Origin: Planctomycetota bacterium
Lineage (GTDB): Bacteria; Planctomycetota; Phycisphaerae; Phycisphaerales; Phycisphaeraceae
DNA length: 60,742 bases
Assembly (NCBI GenBank): GCA_024279865.1
Contig: JAJRRC010000038.1
Coordinates: 1 to 60,742 of the forward strand
Direction of reading: 5' to 3'
The position numbers were made by a program, and so were the translations under genes. The notes beneath the pieces were generated by a model. The model saw only the letters and a program-made list of their open reading frames with translations. It was not told where the DNA came from and searched no databases. Of this stretch, positions 49,924 through 58,452 are shown in pieces; the stretch's first letter is position 1, and each line of letters begins with the position of its first letter.

Positions 49924-50000
49924 GGCTCCGGACCTGTAAAATCCGGTAGCCCCGCAAGCCCCGCCAACACAAGAGCTTAACGCTTGGCGGAATGAAGGAA
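49924..50000 (+). promoter_or_regulatory. Structured 5' leader of fusA
   Basis: Two stems precede the start: GGCTCCGGA (49924-49932) with TCCGGTAGCC (49942-49951), and CCGCCAA (49961-49967) with TTGGCGG (49984-49990). The second ends 4 bases before the AAGGAA ribosome site (49995-50000). This suggests translational control, as expected for a ribosome-factor gene outside its usual operon. It does not match a known riboswitch. Confidence 0.4.
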
Positions 50001-50006
50001 AAACCA

Positions 50007-52154
50007 ATGGCCACGACTACAACCCCGACCGACAAAAAACTCAGCGTACTACAGCGATACCGCAACTTTGGTATCTGTGCTCATATTGACGCTGGTAAAA
50101 CCACCGTGACCGAACGTGTGCTTTACTACACAGGCAAAACCTACAAAATCGGTGAAGTCCACGACGGCACCGCCACCATGGACTTCCTCGTTGAAGAACA
50201 AGAACGTGGCATCACCATTCAGTCTGCAGCCACCACCTGCCCCTGGACCCACAAAGGCATCGAGTACACGATGAACCTCATCGACACCCCCGGACACGTC
50301 GACTTCACCATCGAAGTCGAACGCTCCATGCGTGTCCTTGATGGTGCCGTGGTCGTCTTTGATGCCAAAGAAGGCGTCGAAGCCCAGTCTGAAACAGTGT
50401 GGCGTCAAGCTGACCGCTACGACGTCCCCCGCATCTGCTTCATCAACAAGATGGACAAAATGGCGGCAGACTTTGCCTTTAGCTTCAACTCCATCATCGA
50501 ACGACTCGGTGCCAATCCCGTGGCCGTCCAAATTCCAATCGGTGCAGCTGATACCTTCCAAGGCGTCATCGACCTCTTGGAAATGAAAGCCTTCTACTTC
50601 TCCACTGAAGACATGGGTGCCAAAGTCGAAGAACGCGAAATCCCCGAAGAACTCGTCGCAGAAGCTGAAAAATGGCGTCACACCCTCATCGAAAAAGTCG
50701 CTGAGCTTGACGAAGAATTGACCGAAAAATACCTCATGGACGAGGACATCAGCATTGACGAAGTCAAAAAAGCACTCCGTCAAGGCACCATCGACCGCGT
50801 AATCTGCCCAACCTTCGCAGGTTCAGCACTGAAAAACATCGGTGTCCAGCGTCTGCTCGACGGCGTCATTGATTACCTTCCCAATCCCACCGAAGTTCCT
50901 CCCGTCGATGGGACCGATGTCAACGACAAAGAAAAGAAGATCACCCGTGAGCATGATGCCTCGGTTCCATTCTCCGCTTTGGCGTTTAAAGTCGTCTCCG
51001 ATCAGCATGGTGACCTGACCTACATCCGCGTCTACTCCGGCACACTGGAAAAAGGCTCTCGCGTCCTCAACACCACCACGGGCAAACGTGAAATCATCTC
51101 ACGCATCTTTGAAATGCACGCCAAGGAACGTCTCGCACAAGACGTGGTGCGTGCAGGCCAAATTGTCGCCATCGTCGGTCTTAAAAACACCATCACAGGT
51201 GACACCCTCTGCGATCCCAACGATCCCATCGTGCTCGAACGCATGGAATTCCCTGACCCCGTCATCAGCATGAGCATCGAACCTGCGACCCAGGCAGACA
51301 AAGACAAACTTTCTGAAGCACTCGTGGTGATTCGTCGCGAAGACCCTTCTTTCCGTAGCCATTACAACGACGAAACTGGCCAAACCATTATCGCTGGCAT
51401 GGGTGAACTTCACTTGGAAATCATTTCCAACAAGCTCATCCGTGACATGAAGATCGGCGTCAACGTCGGCAAACCTCGCGTGGCTTACAAAGAAACCATC
51501 GTCGGCACAGCCGAAGCACGCGGTCTGCATAAGAAACAGTCCGGCGGTCGTGGTCAGTTCGGTGATGCCACCATCACCATTGAACCTTACTCTGCGGCTC
51601 AGGCTAAAGAAGAGGAATTGAAATTCAAAGACGGCATGACCTTCGAAAACAAAATCTCAGGCGGCACCATTCCCCGTGAATACATTCCGAGCGTTGAAGC
51701 GGGTTGCCGCTCTGCCGCCAAGAGTGGTGTGCTCGCTGGTTACCCTCTGCTGAACACCAAGATTTCTCTCATCGATGGTTCATACCATGATGTCGACTCC
51801 TCGCAGATTGCTTTTGAACAAGCGGGCGTTCTCGCTTTCCGCGAAGCTTGCCGCAAGGCTGGGTTGGCTTTGCTTGAGCCGTTCATGAAGATCATCGTGA
51901 CCACCCCCGAAGACTTTGTGGGCAACGTCAGTGGCGACCTTAACCGTCGTCGTGCGATCATTGCTGAAACTGAGCAACGGGCCAACACCCGCATCGTCAC
52001 CGCTGAAGCACCGCTGAGCGAAATGTTCGGCTACGCCAGCACGTTGCGTGGCATGACCCAGGGTCGTGCGAGCTTCTCCATGGAGCCGCTCGAATACCGC
52101 GTTGTTCCCAACAATATTGCCAAGGGCATCCTTGAAGGCAAAGAAGAAGACTAA
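50007..52154 (+). CDS. fusA: Translation elongation factor G
   Basis: GTPase that drives translocation on the ribosome, 715 residues. The G domain has [19 protein letters not shown] (P-loop), [14 protein letters not shown] (switch I), DTPGHVDF and NKMD; domains II-V follow, including GGRGQFGD and the domain [11 protein letters not shown]. All core features are those of canonical EF-G. The start at 50007 (MATTTTP) has AAGGAA 6 bases upstream; an ATG five codons earlier lies inside the leader stem region. It is separate from the rpsL-rpsG-tuf cluster that usually holds fusA, and has its own leader and terminator. Confidence 0.96.
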   Translation: MATTTTPTDKKLSVLQRYRNFGICAHIDAGKTTVTERVLYYTGKTYKIGEVHDGTATMDFLVEEQERGITIQSAATTCPWTHKGIEYTMNLIDTPGHVDFTIEVERSMRVLDGAVVVFDAKEGVEAQSETVWRQADRYDVPRICFINKMDKMAADFAFSFNSIIERLGANPVAVQIPIGAADTFQGVIDLLEMKAFYFSTEDMGAKVEEREIPEELVAEAEKWRHTLIEKVAELDEELTEKYLMDEDISIDEVKKALRQGTIDRVICPTFAGSALKNIGVQRLLDGVIDYLPNPTEVPPVDGTDVNDKEKKITREHDASVPFSALAFKVVSDQHGDLTYIRVYSGTLEKGSRVLNTTTGKREIISRIFEMHAKERLAQDVVRAGQIVAIVGLKNTITGDTLCDPNDPIVLERMEFPDPVISMSIEPATQADKDKLSEALVVIRREDPSFRSHYNDETGQTIIAGMGELHLEIISNKLIRDMKIGVNVGKPRVAYKETIVGTAEARGLHKKQSGGRGQFGDATITIEPYSAAQAKEEELKFKDGMTFENKISGGTIPREYIPSVEAGCRSAAKSGVLAGYPLLNTKISLIDGSYHDVDSSQIAFEQAGVLAFREACRKAGLALLEPFMKIIVTTPEDFVGNVSGDLNRRRAIIAETEQRANTRIVTAEAPLSEMFGYASTLRGMTQGRASFSMEPLEYRVVPNNIAKGILEGKEED

Positions 52155-52188
52155 ACCACTGGGGCCATCGCCCTTGTGAAACGATTCA

Positions 52189-52228
52189 AAGCCAGCTGCG
52201 AGCATCCCGCTTGCAGCTGGCTTTTTTT
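52189..52228 (+). terminator. Intrinsic terminator after fusA
   Basis: AAGCCAGCTGC pairs with GCAGCTGGCTT around a loop of about 16 bases, followed by seven T. Confidence 0.88.
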
Positions 52229-52295
52229 GTAGACATTTTTTTATCGACTTTGTAAAAAAATAGAAAGAGACGCTCTTTGCTTGCGTCTTCGTCAT

Positions 52296-52331
52296 GGGGA
52301 ATCCGACTCTTCGGCCCTCAGAATACGGCTT
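52296..52331 (+). repeat. R2-type dispersed repeat copy i
   Basis: GGGAATCCGACTCTTCGGCC ... AATACGGCTTTTCC, degenerate tail, immediately left of element B2. A fragment AAGGGCCGGATTCTTCTTAC at 52512-52532 is the same family on the other strand. Confidence 0.6.
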
Positions 52332-52339
52332 TTCCAAAT

Positions 52340-52456
52340 TTTAGAGCGTTTAACGGTCATGCGTAGCGGCCCTGTCACTGGGGGAAACTGCATAAACGAG
52401 GTTGCCAAGGCGATTACGGATCATCAAGCCGTGATACCTGAGTGTCACGTGCTCTC
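52340..52456. mobile_element. Dispersed element B2 (117 bp)
   Basis: TTAGAGCG...GTGCTCTC. Inverse-orientation copy of B1 at 31967-32082, differing mainly in the first 30 bases and by a small indel. Both copies abut R2 repeats and lie between convergent genes. Confidence 0.85.
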
Positions 52457-52569
52457 TCTCATCCAGCGTGTTCTCCCAAGCCATCACAAGCCGAGTCCTG
52501 AAGTCCGCTAAAGGGCCGGATTCTTCTTACCCAACAAACAGACCAGACACACAGATACCTTTGAAAAAA

Positions 52570-52722
52570 ATCCTAGAAATGACCGGAGGTTCAGAGGGCC
52601 TCCCTAGTAAACCTCCGGGGATGGACTTCTAGCAAGGGGGAACCCCCGAGGACTTGCCAGACGCTTCTGGCAAACTTCTGGCAAACTTCCGAGGGAATTT
52701 CCGGGAAAATTTCCGGGGGGGC
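52570..52722. repeat. Degenerate R1-rich block
   Basis: Runs of ACCGGAGG, AACCTCCGGGG, ACTTCTGGCAA (twice), ACTTCCGAGGG, ATTTCCGGG and TTTCCGGGGGGG up to the purF stop codon. It looks like a decayed or growing array of R1-type units with periods of 10-12. Confidence 0.7.
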
Positions 52723-54138
52723 TTAGGGAAACATTTTGAGTTGATGGCGTTCAAGGTCCAGCTTGTTCACTGGCTGCTCCACATTCAATCGGTAGTTCCC
52801 GCTAAAGCAAGCATTGCAATAACTGTCATTGGGATGGGTCACACAGGAGAGCATGCCATCGAGTGTCAGGTAATGCAGTGAATCGACGCCTAGGAAATCT
52901 GCAATTTGTTTTTCGGTCCGAGCGGTGGCGATCAACTGTTTGGGATCTTGAAAGTCGATGCCGAAGTAACAGGGATGACGGATCGGCGGGCAGCTAATTC
53001 GCAGATGGATCTCCCGAGCACCAGCTCGGCGCAACTGTTCCATCTTCGCGCGGGTGGTGGTGCCTCGCACAATGGAATCATCGACCACAACAATTCGCTT
53101 GCCGTTGATGATATCACGCACCACGTTGAGTTTGAGCTGCACCGCGGTGTTGCGTTGACTTTGTGTGGGCTTAATAAAAGTACGTCCCACATAGCGATTG
53201 GGGACGATTCCCTCTCGATAAGGAATGCCACTGGCTCGAGAATAGCCCAGAGCGGCACTGCGGCCCGAGTCAGGCATCGGAATGATGCAATCCACCTCCA
53301 CGGGCGCTTCTTTGGCAAGTGTCTCTCCGAGCGACTCACGAACGATCTGGACCGTTTCACCAAAGACCTGGGAACTGGGATTGGCAAAATAAACATGTTC
53401 AAAAATACAGTGAGCAGGCTGCTGAACTTCCGCAAAGCGACGCGAGGACATACCTTTGTCGCTGATGGTCACAATCTCGCCTGGCTCGACCTCACGCAAA
53501 AAAGTTGCGCCAATGGCATCCAACGCCACCGTCTCACTAGCCACACAGGAAAAGCCCCCAGGCGTTGTGCCGATCACCAGAGGTCGAAACCCCCAGGGAT
53601 CACGAACCACTTCCAGACGGTCCTTAAACAGAAATACAAGGCTATACGCACCTTGCAAGTGCTGGAGGGTTTCCACCAAGGGGTCCGTATGGCTCAAATG
53701 ATGAGCTGCCAACAGGTGAATAATCACTTCCGTATCGGTGGTGGTCCGGTAGATGTGACCACGCTGCTCATATTCATCTCGTAAAATTTTGGAATTAATC
53801 AAGTTGCCATTGTGTCCCAACGCCACTTGGCCGCCGATATATTCGCGTAACAGTGGTTGGGCGTTTTCAGGAACACTTGAACCGGTGGTGGAATAGCGGT
53901 TGTGTCCGATCGCAGCATTGGAATCGGTCAGTGTATCTAGGACCGATTTCTTGAAGATTTCCGAGACGAGTCCCATGCCCACATGAGCGCGCAATAGGTT
54001 TCCGTCGGTCACGGCAATGCCTGCAGATTCTTGCCCACGATGTTGCTGGGCGTAAAGTCCGATATAGGCCAAATTCGCACTATCCGGATCCCCCCAAACG
54101 CCGAATACGCCACACTTATGTTTTGCTTCTTCAGTCAT
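52723..54138 (-). CDS. purF: Amidophosphoribosyltransferase
   Basis: First step of de novo purine synthesis: PRPP plus glutamine to 5-phosphoribosylamine. A short propeptide MTEEAKHK precedes the catalytic Cys9 (CGVFGVWGD), followed by the glutaminase motifs QHRGQESAGI and HNRYST. The PRPP site is VVVDDSIVRGTTT. Cysteines in CPPIRHPCYFG and YCNACFSG match the Bacillus-type enzyme with a 4Fe-4S cluster and processed propeptide. 471 residues is normal. It is transcribed alone, divergent from rpoZ, and its stop codon abuts an R1 block. Confidence 0.96.
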   Translation of the reverse strand: MTEEAKHKCGVFGVWGDPDSANLAYIGLYAQQHRGQESAGIAVTDGNLLRAHVGMGLVSEIFKKSVLDTLTDSNAAIGHNRYSTTGSSVPENAQPLLREYIGGQVALGHNGNLINSKILRDEYEQRGHIYRTTTDTEVIIHLLAAHHLSHTDPLVETLQHLQGAYSLVFLFKDRLEVVRDPWGFRPLVIGTTPGGFSCVASETVALDAIGATFLREVEPGEIVTISDKGMSSRRFAEVQQPAHCIFEHVYFANPSSQVFGETVQIVRESLGETLAKEAPVEVDCIIPMPDSGRSAALGYSRASGIPYREGIVPNRYVGRTFIKPTQSQRNTAVQLKLNVVRDIINGKRIVVVDDSIVRGTTTRAKMEQLRRAGAREIHLRISCPPIRHPCYFGIDFQDPKQLIATARTEKQIADFLGVDSLHYLTLDGMLSCVTHPNDSYCNACFSGNYRLNVEQPVNKLDLERHQLKMFP

Positions 54139-54254
54139 GTTTTAGTTGCTTACATCCTGCCGTCCTGAACGGCGTTGTCGGGTAAAAACTCAAAGGTAAC
54201 GCCACATACCAGTCAGGTCAAACCTCTAGCCACCACAAAAGACCTTTGTAAAAA

Positions 54255-54283
54255 TTGTAAAATTGGCTATTTCCGTGTATACT
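54255..54283 (+). promoter_or_regulatory. Promoter of rpoZ-coaC
   Basis: TTGTAA (54255-54260), 17 bp, TATACT (54278-54283). Transcription would start near 54290, 26 bases before the rpoZ start. Confidence 0.6.
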
Positions 54284-54315
54284 GCATGGCTCGACGCAAT
54301 ACAGGAGTCCGTAGC

Positions 54316-54525
54316 ATGATTGAAGCCCTCAAAGATGACAGCATCGTCCACAAGATCGGTGGTCGCTTCAAATTTACCGCCCTTATCCAACATCGCATCC
54401 GCGAATTAATGGATGGCGCTCGCCCGTTGATTGATCGCAACGGCCGCACGGACTTTGAAATCGCAGTCCAAGAAATCGTCGAAGGTAAAATCGCCTACGA
54501 AGCGGCCAACAGCGACGACGACTAA
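54316..54525 (+). CDS. rpoZ: RNA polymerase omega subunit
   Basis: 69-residue small subunit that helps assemble RNA polymerase. KIGGRFKFTALIQHRIRELMDGARPLID corresponds to the conserved N-terminal segment (outline) with KFTAxxxxxxRxxxL, and EIAVQEIVEGKI to the conserved C-terminal helix. The ATG at 54316 has AGGAG 8 bases upstream; an in-frame ATG at 54286 lies before that ribosome site, near the transcription start. The operon partner coaC follows after 29 bases, an arrangement (rpoZ next to dfp/coaBC) seen in many bacteria. Confidence 0.88.
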   Translation: MIEALKDDSIVHKIGGRFKFTALIQHRIRELMDGARPLIDRNGRTDFEIAVQEIVEGKIAYEAANSDDD

Positions 54526-54554
54526 AGCTAAAGCCAAACCCAACAGGAGCGATA

Positions 54555-55145
54555 ATGACCTCCCAAACTGCTTTGGCCTCTGAGGAAACTTGGGCAACAG
54601 GTCGAACCATTCTCGTTGCCGTCACCGGCGGCATCGCCTGTTATAAAACAGCGACCCTTGTTAGCAAACTCGCCCAAAGCGGCGCGTCTGTTCGTGTCAT
54701 CATGACCGACGCTGCCACGTGTTTTGTCACCCCGCTGACCTTTGAAGCCTTGTCAGGCAAACGGGTCTTAACGAGCTTGTGGGAATCTGACGACCGTCCT
54801 GATGCCCAACATATCAGCCTCGCCCGCGATTGCGACCTGTTCGTCATTGCCCCGGCAACCGCCAATATTCTTGCAAAAATAGCCCATGGCCTGTGCGACG
54901 ATCTTGTCAGCACGGTGGCTTGCGCGATCCCTGCTCAAACCCCGGCCCTGCTGGCCCCGGCCATGAACGCGGACATGTGGGCCAATCCCCTTGTTGAGAA
55001 AAATGTTCAAATTCTCAAAAATTGGCGTCACTGGCATTTTGTTGGCCCAGAATCTGGCTGGCAAGCTTGCCGCACCAATGGGGCCGGCCGCATGAGTGAG
55101 CCTCTGGCGATCCTTGAGGCCATCAAACAACATCTCGCTGGCTAA
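54555..55145 (+). CDS. coaC: Phosphopantothenoylcysteine decarboxylase (CoaC domain)
   Basis: FMN-dependent decarboxylation of phosphopantothenoylcysteine in coenzyme A synthesis. Flavoprotein signatures: VAVTGGIACYKT, catalytic His86 in DAQHISL, APATANILAKIAHGLCDDL, the PAMNADMW motif, and the substrate clamp GWQACRTNGAGRM with its active Cys. At 196 residues it holds only the CoaC half; the CoaB (synthetase) half of the usual bifunctional Dfp must be encoded elsewhere. AGGAG lies 9 bases upstream of the start. Co-transcribed with rpoZ. Confidence 0.93.
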   Translation: MTSQTALASEETWATGRTILVAVTGGIACYKTATLVSKLAQSGASVRVIMTDAATCFVTPLTFEALSGKRVLTSLWESDDRPDAQHISLARDCDLFVIAPATANILAKIAHGLCDDLVSTVACAIPAQTPALLAPAMNADMWANPLVEKNVQILKNWRHWHFVGPESGWQACRTNGAGRMSEPLAILEAIKQHLAG

Positions 55146-55180
55146 CGCTTTTTTATCATTTCCTGCCGCCCGCCAGATGC

Positions 55181-55207
55181 GCACGCAGTCTGCGTGCAGC
55201 TGTTTTT
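55181..55207 (+). terminator. R4 palindrome serving as terminator after coaC
   Basis: GCACGCA-GTC-TGCGTGC followed by AGCTGTTTTTTT. Same palindrome family as at 15010 and 27399. Confidence 0.6.
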
Positions 55208-55294
55208 TTAGTTCAATGCGGATACCGCTTGCCAAAACCACGCACTGTCGAGAAAATGGCCTTTTCAATTCAACCTGTTCAATGGAGTTATTGC

Positions 55295-56752
55295 ATGTCT
55301 GCCTCTGGATCAAAGCGTCCCAACGTCATTGTGTTTTTTACCGACCAACAGCGATGGGATGCGTCAGGCTTACATGGCAATCCACTGGACCTGATGCCTA
55401 ACTTCGACCGGTTGGCCCGACAAGGAACCCATGTCGCCAACTCTTTTACCTGTCAACCGGTGTGCGGCCCAGCCCGAGCGTGCTTGCAAACAGGAACCTA
55501 CGCAACCACCAACGGCTGCTACCGCAACGGCATGTCATTGCCTGCTGAAATGCCGAACTTGGCGACTTCTTTTCGTGAAGCAGGCTACAAAACTGGATAC
55601 ATCGGCAAGTGGCATTTGGCAGATGACCTGCCTATCTCCAATGACGATGGTGGACATGCGTGTTGGCGTGGTGCGGCAAATGAAGAGCCCCATGGCGGAC
55701 CCGTTGCCCAAGCCCAACGAGGCGGGTATGAATACTGGCTTGCGTCCAATGTGTTAGAAATGACCTCAGATTCCTATGACACATGGCTGTTTGATGAAGA
55801 CCACAAGGCGGTCCATTTGCCCGGGTATCGTGTGGATGCTCAGACCGATGCGATGATCCGGTATGTGGATCAACACAAGGACGAGCCGTTTTTCCTGTTC
55901 AGCTCTTTTCTAGAACCTCATCATCAGAATCATGTGGATGATTACCCTGCACCCGATGGGTATCGCGAACGGTATACGGGTCGTTGGACACCGCCTGACC
56001 TGGCGGCCTTGCCCAGTTCCAATGAGAATTGGCCCAACTACACCGGCGGCAGCACCCAGCACCACCTCGGCGGTTACTGGGGCATGATCAAACGCCTAGA
56101 CGAAGCCTTGGGACGACTGATTGATTCCCTAAAAAGCCTGAATTTACTGGACAACACGATTATTTTGTTCACGTCCGACCATGCCTGTCATTTCAAAACC
56201 CGTAACAAAGAGTACAAGCGAAGTTGTCATGAATCGTCGATTCGTGTGCCGACGATGCTGCATGGTCCGGGCTTGATGGGGGGTGGCGAACTTTCCCAAA
56301 TGGTCAGTTTGGTGGACCTGCCTGCGACACTGCTCGATGCTGCGGGAATTGAGATTCCTTCGACCATGCAGGGACGGAGTATCTTGCCGTTGCTCAAAGG
56401 TCAGACTGAAGATTGGCCCCAAGAAGCATTCGTTCAGATTAGTGAAGATTCACTGGGGCGTGCGGTTCGGACCAAGCGTTGGAAGTATTGCGTGACCGCC
56501 CCCCCGGAAGTGTCGCCGTATCAACCGAGTTCGGAGGTTTATGTGGAATCTCATTTGTATGACTTGCAGCACGATCCGTATGAACTGCGAAATCTGATTG
56601 AGACTCAGGCCCATCAGCCGGTACGTGACGTGATGCGTCAACGCCTCTTGCGACGCATGATCGAGATTGGCGAATCCGAGCCACGCATTGAACTCGCCGA
56701 GATCACATTCACAGGCCAAGCCAGCGTCACCGAAGCGGAGGCTTGGCAGTAG
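55295..56752 (+). CDS. Sulfatase (Cys-type, formylglycine-dependent)
   Basis: 485-residue sulfatase with an intact active site: VIVFFTDQQRWD, formylglycine motif CGPARACLQTG (Cys57), GYIGKWHLAD and FTSDHACHFKTRNKEYKR. The last motif is characteristic of the arylsulfatase subgroup with an extended DHG loop. There is no signal peptide. The start at 55295 has TGGAGT upstream; an earlier start would add 22 unlikely residues. An R1-like CCCCCCCGGAAGTGT at about 56505 encodes APPEVSP near the C-terminus. Substrate unknown. The 3' end is directly joined to the AbiEii-like remnant. Confidence 0.9.
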   Translation: MSASGSKRPNVIVFFTDQQRWDASGLHGNPLDLMPNFDRLARQGTHVANSFTCQPVCGPARACLQTGTYATTNGCYRNGMSLPAEMPNLATSFREAGYKTGYIGKWHLADDLPISNDDGGHACWRGAANEEPHGGPVAQAQRGGYEYWLASNVLEMTSDSYDTWLFDEDHKAVHLPGYRVDAQTDAMIRYVDQHKDEPFFLFSSFLEPHHQNHVDDYPAPDGYRERYTGRWTPPDLAALPSSNENWPNYTGGSTQHHLGGYWGMIKRLDEALGRLIDSLKSLNLLDNTIILFTSDHACHFKTRNKEYKRSCHESSIRVPTMLHGPGLMGGGELSQMVSLVDLPATLLDAAGIEIPSTMQGRSILPLLKGQTEDWPQEAFVQISEDSLGRAVRTKRWKYCVTAPPEVSPYQPSSEVYVESHLYDLQHDPYELRNLIETQAHQPVRDVMRQRLLRRMIEIGESEPRIELAEITFTGQASVTEAEAWQ

Positions 56753-56754
56753 AT

Positions 56755-56901
56755 CAAATTCAATCGAAACACGATGGCCCAGATACAATGCCACAGCCGT
56801 CCCCCCACACAACACAAATGAGGTGGGACACCTACCAACTCATCCCACAATTGCCGTTGCGGTTCTTGAAGAACAGACAAATTGGGCTTAAAAGTAATCA
56901 T
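56755..56901 (-). pseudogene. Remnant of an AbiEii/DUF1814-like nucleotidyltransferase gene
   Basis: The minus-strand reading from the ATG at 56901 gives MITFKPNLSVLQEPQRQLWDEL, the usual N-terminus of AbiEii-like nucleotidyltransferase-fold proteins. After PPHL the frame must shift by one base (a T lost from a TTT run) to continue as FVLCGGTAVALYLGHRVSIEFDL, the family's GG-T/S...DFD catalytic signature. The sequence then ends at the sulfatase stop codon; the remaining 200 or so residues are absent. AbiEii is the toxin of type IV abortive-infection systems, and related genes also occur without defence roles. It is a relic only and not expected to be active. Confidence 0.75.
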
Positions 56902-56913
56902 TCAACCCATGGC

Positions 56914-57276
56914 CTATTCTTCTGGCAGTGTATAGACACAACCGGAGGAACGGGTTTCCCACATTTTAATTTTCCATAAATGGGGCAACGCAGGCTTTAA
57001 TCGATCACCAATCCAACGGGCGATGTTCTCGACGGTGGGATTTTCGAGGCCTTCAATATCGTTGAGCTGATAATGGTCGAGTTGGTTGAGTAGTGGTTCA
57101 AAGGCCACTTTGATGTCTGCCAAATCATGGATCCAGCCGGTATGGGGATCGACCTTGCCGCGGGTATAAATCTCAACGACGTAGGTATGTCCATGCACAC
57201 GAGCACACTTGTGGCCAGCGGGGACGTGAGGAAGCCAATGGGCAGCCTCAAATGTAAATGTTTTAAAAAGTTCCAT
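56914..57276 (-). CDS. queD: 6-carboxytetrahydropterin synthase
   Basis: Converts 7,8-dihydroneopterin triphosphate to 6-carboxy-5,6,7,8-tetrahydropterin in queuosine precursor (preQ0) synthesis. The 120-residue protein has zinc histidines His13, His28 and His30 (FEAAHWLP, CARVHGHTY) and catalytic Cys24, plus HDLADIK and ENPTVENIARWI with the conserved Glu. Length and all motifs are standard. No other que gene lies in the window. An R5 heptad pair sits 9 bases upstream of the start, where a ribosome site would be expected; none is seen. Confidence 0.95.
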   Translation of the reverse strand: MELFKTFTFEAAHWLPHVPAGHKCARVHGHTYVVEIYTRGKVDPHTGWIHDLADIKVAFEPLLNQLDHYQLNDIEGLENPTVENIARWIGDRLKPALPHLWKIKMWETRSSGCVYTLPEE

Positions 57277-57282
57277 TTTTTC

Positions 57283-57303
57283 AAGCTATCAGTTGTCAGT
57301 AAG
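57283..57303 (-). repeat. R5 heptad repeat copy upstream of queD
   Basis: On the minus strand CTTAC TGACAAC TGATAGC TTGAAAAA ATG: the repeat forms the immediate 5' region of queD. Confidence 0.6.
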
Positions 57304-57372
57304 ATAAAATACAGATACGAATAAAAAAAACGCTTCACCATGTTATGCGATCAAATGCGATCTGTCTGTTTT

Positions 57373-58452
57373 TTAATCGCGTCGCATCCAGCGGGTCATG
57401 CGTTGGAACAAGCCTCCGCCGTCGGGAATCTTGGCCAGACGGTCTACCCGCTTGGCGAGTGTTCGGACGCACTGGGCAGCTTCACTGCGTGGAGCGGACA
57501 AGATGAACGGCTTCTGGGCCCGGACGGCTTTGGGGACAGCCATGTCGTGCATGATATGCCCCGCATAAAGGATATTCAAAGATAAAAACTGGCGACACAC
57601 CGCATCAAGCCGTTGATAAACGCGATGGCCTTCTTCACGGGAATGTGCCATATTAACCAGCAACCTGATATCCAGATCGGTCTTGCGATTGGCCAAGGTT
57701 TTAAGCACCGCATACGCATCTGTAATAGCGGTGGGCTCGGGAGTTGTGACCACGAGAATTTGATCGGCCCCCAGGGCAAAACCCAGCACATTCGAAGATA
57801 CGCCAGCACCGGTATCCAGAAGAATCACGTCCACTTCGGATTCTAATTCATAGATTTGCTGAACCAGTCGATCCCGTTCATGTGGGGTCATGTCTGCAAT
57901 TTGAGCGAGGCCAGAAGCACCGGGAACCAATTTAAATCCACCTGGTGCGTCAATCATCACGTCACGCAATCGACGTTTGCCTGTCACAACCTCAGCCAAA
58001 GTAGCCCCCACGGGAACATTGCATAACACATCTGCATTGGCGGTCCCTAAATCCGCATCAAAGAGGACCACCCGTCTGCCTGCCTGGGCAAGTTGAATGG
58101 CCAAGTTGATTGAGACATTGGATTTTCCAACACCTCCTTTACCGCTGGTCACGGCGATGATTCGTGCGCGGGATTGGTGAGAAGTCGTTCGAGGCAAGGC
58201 CGTGGCCTCGGCTCTCTGGGCTGCTTCAAAGAGAGCCTGTGCTGAAGGGTCGATCTGTGTGGGTGGCTTTGGCCGCGACCTAGGCAGAGGCGTGATACTG
58301 GGAGGCACGACTGCGGTCTTTTGAGCCACAACCGGGGATACAACCGGGGATACTTCCGGGGGCACTTCCGGGGGGACTTCCGGGGGGACTTCCGGGGGGG
58401 GGGCGGCAGCCACCATTTTGCGAAGGGCTTGAGCTTGGTCGAGTGTGGTCAT
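57373..58452 (-). CDS. flhG: Flagellar number/placement ATPase FlhG (MinD-like)
   Basis: 359-residue MinD/ParA-type ATPase. The deviant Walker A is SGKGGVGKSN (residues 103-112), switch I DADLGTANADVLCN, and DTGAGVSSNVLGF, followed by TPEPTAITDAYAVLK, as in FlhG/YlxH. It controls flagellar number and place together with FlhF. The N-terminal 90 residues are an extension of unusual make-up: PPEVPPEV repeats and a Pro/Arg-rich region, encoded partly by an R1 array at 58351-58403; the FlhG DQAxxLR motif that stimulates FlhF is visible at the very N-terminus (DQAQALRKM). It overlaps the flhF stop by 4 bases. Confidence 0.93.
   Translation of the reverse strand: MTTLDQAQALRKMVAAAPPPEVPPEVPPEVPPEVSPVVSPVVAQKTAVVPPSITPLPRSRPKPPTQIDPSAQALFEAAQRAEATALPRTTSHQSRARIIAVTSGKGGVGKSNVSINLAIQLAQAGRRVVLFDADLGTANADVLCNVPVGATLAEVVTGKRRLRDVMIDAPGGFKLVPGASGLAQIADMTPHERDRLVQQIYELESEVDVILLDTGAGVSSNVLGFALGADQILVVTTPEPTAITDAYAVLKTLANRKTDLDIRLLVNMAHSREEGHRVYQRLDAVCRQFLSLNILYAGHIMHDMAVPKAVRAQKPFILSAPRSEAAQCVRTLAKRVDRLAKIPDGGGLFQRMTRWMRRD
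58351..58403 (-). repeat. In-frame R1 array in flhG
   Basis: Five or so ACTTCCGGGGG(G/C) units with a 12-bp period, encoding Pro-Pro-Glu-Val repeats directly after the DQAQALR motif. Confidence 0.85.

Noticed and set aside
49924-49990. Cobalamin riboswitch upstream of fusA
   Set aside because: The CCGG/CCCGCAAGCC stretch resembles part of one by eye, but the B12 box and overall architecture are missing and EF-G is not a B12 gene.
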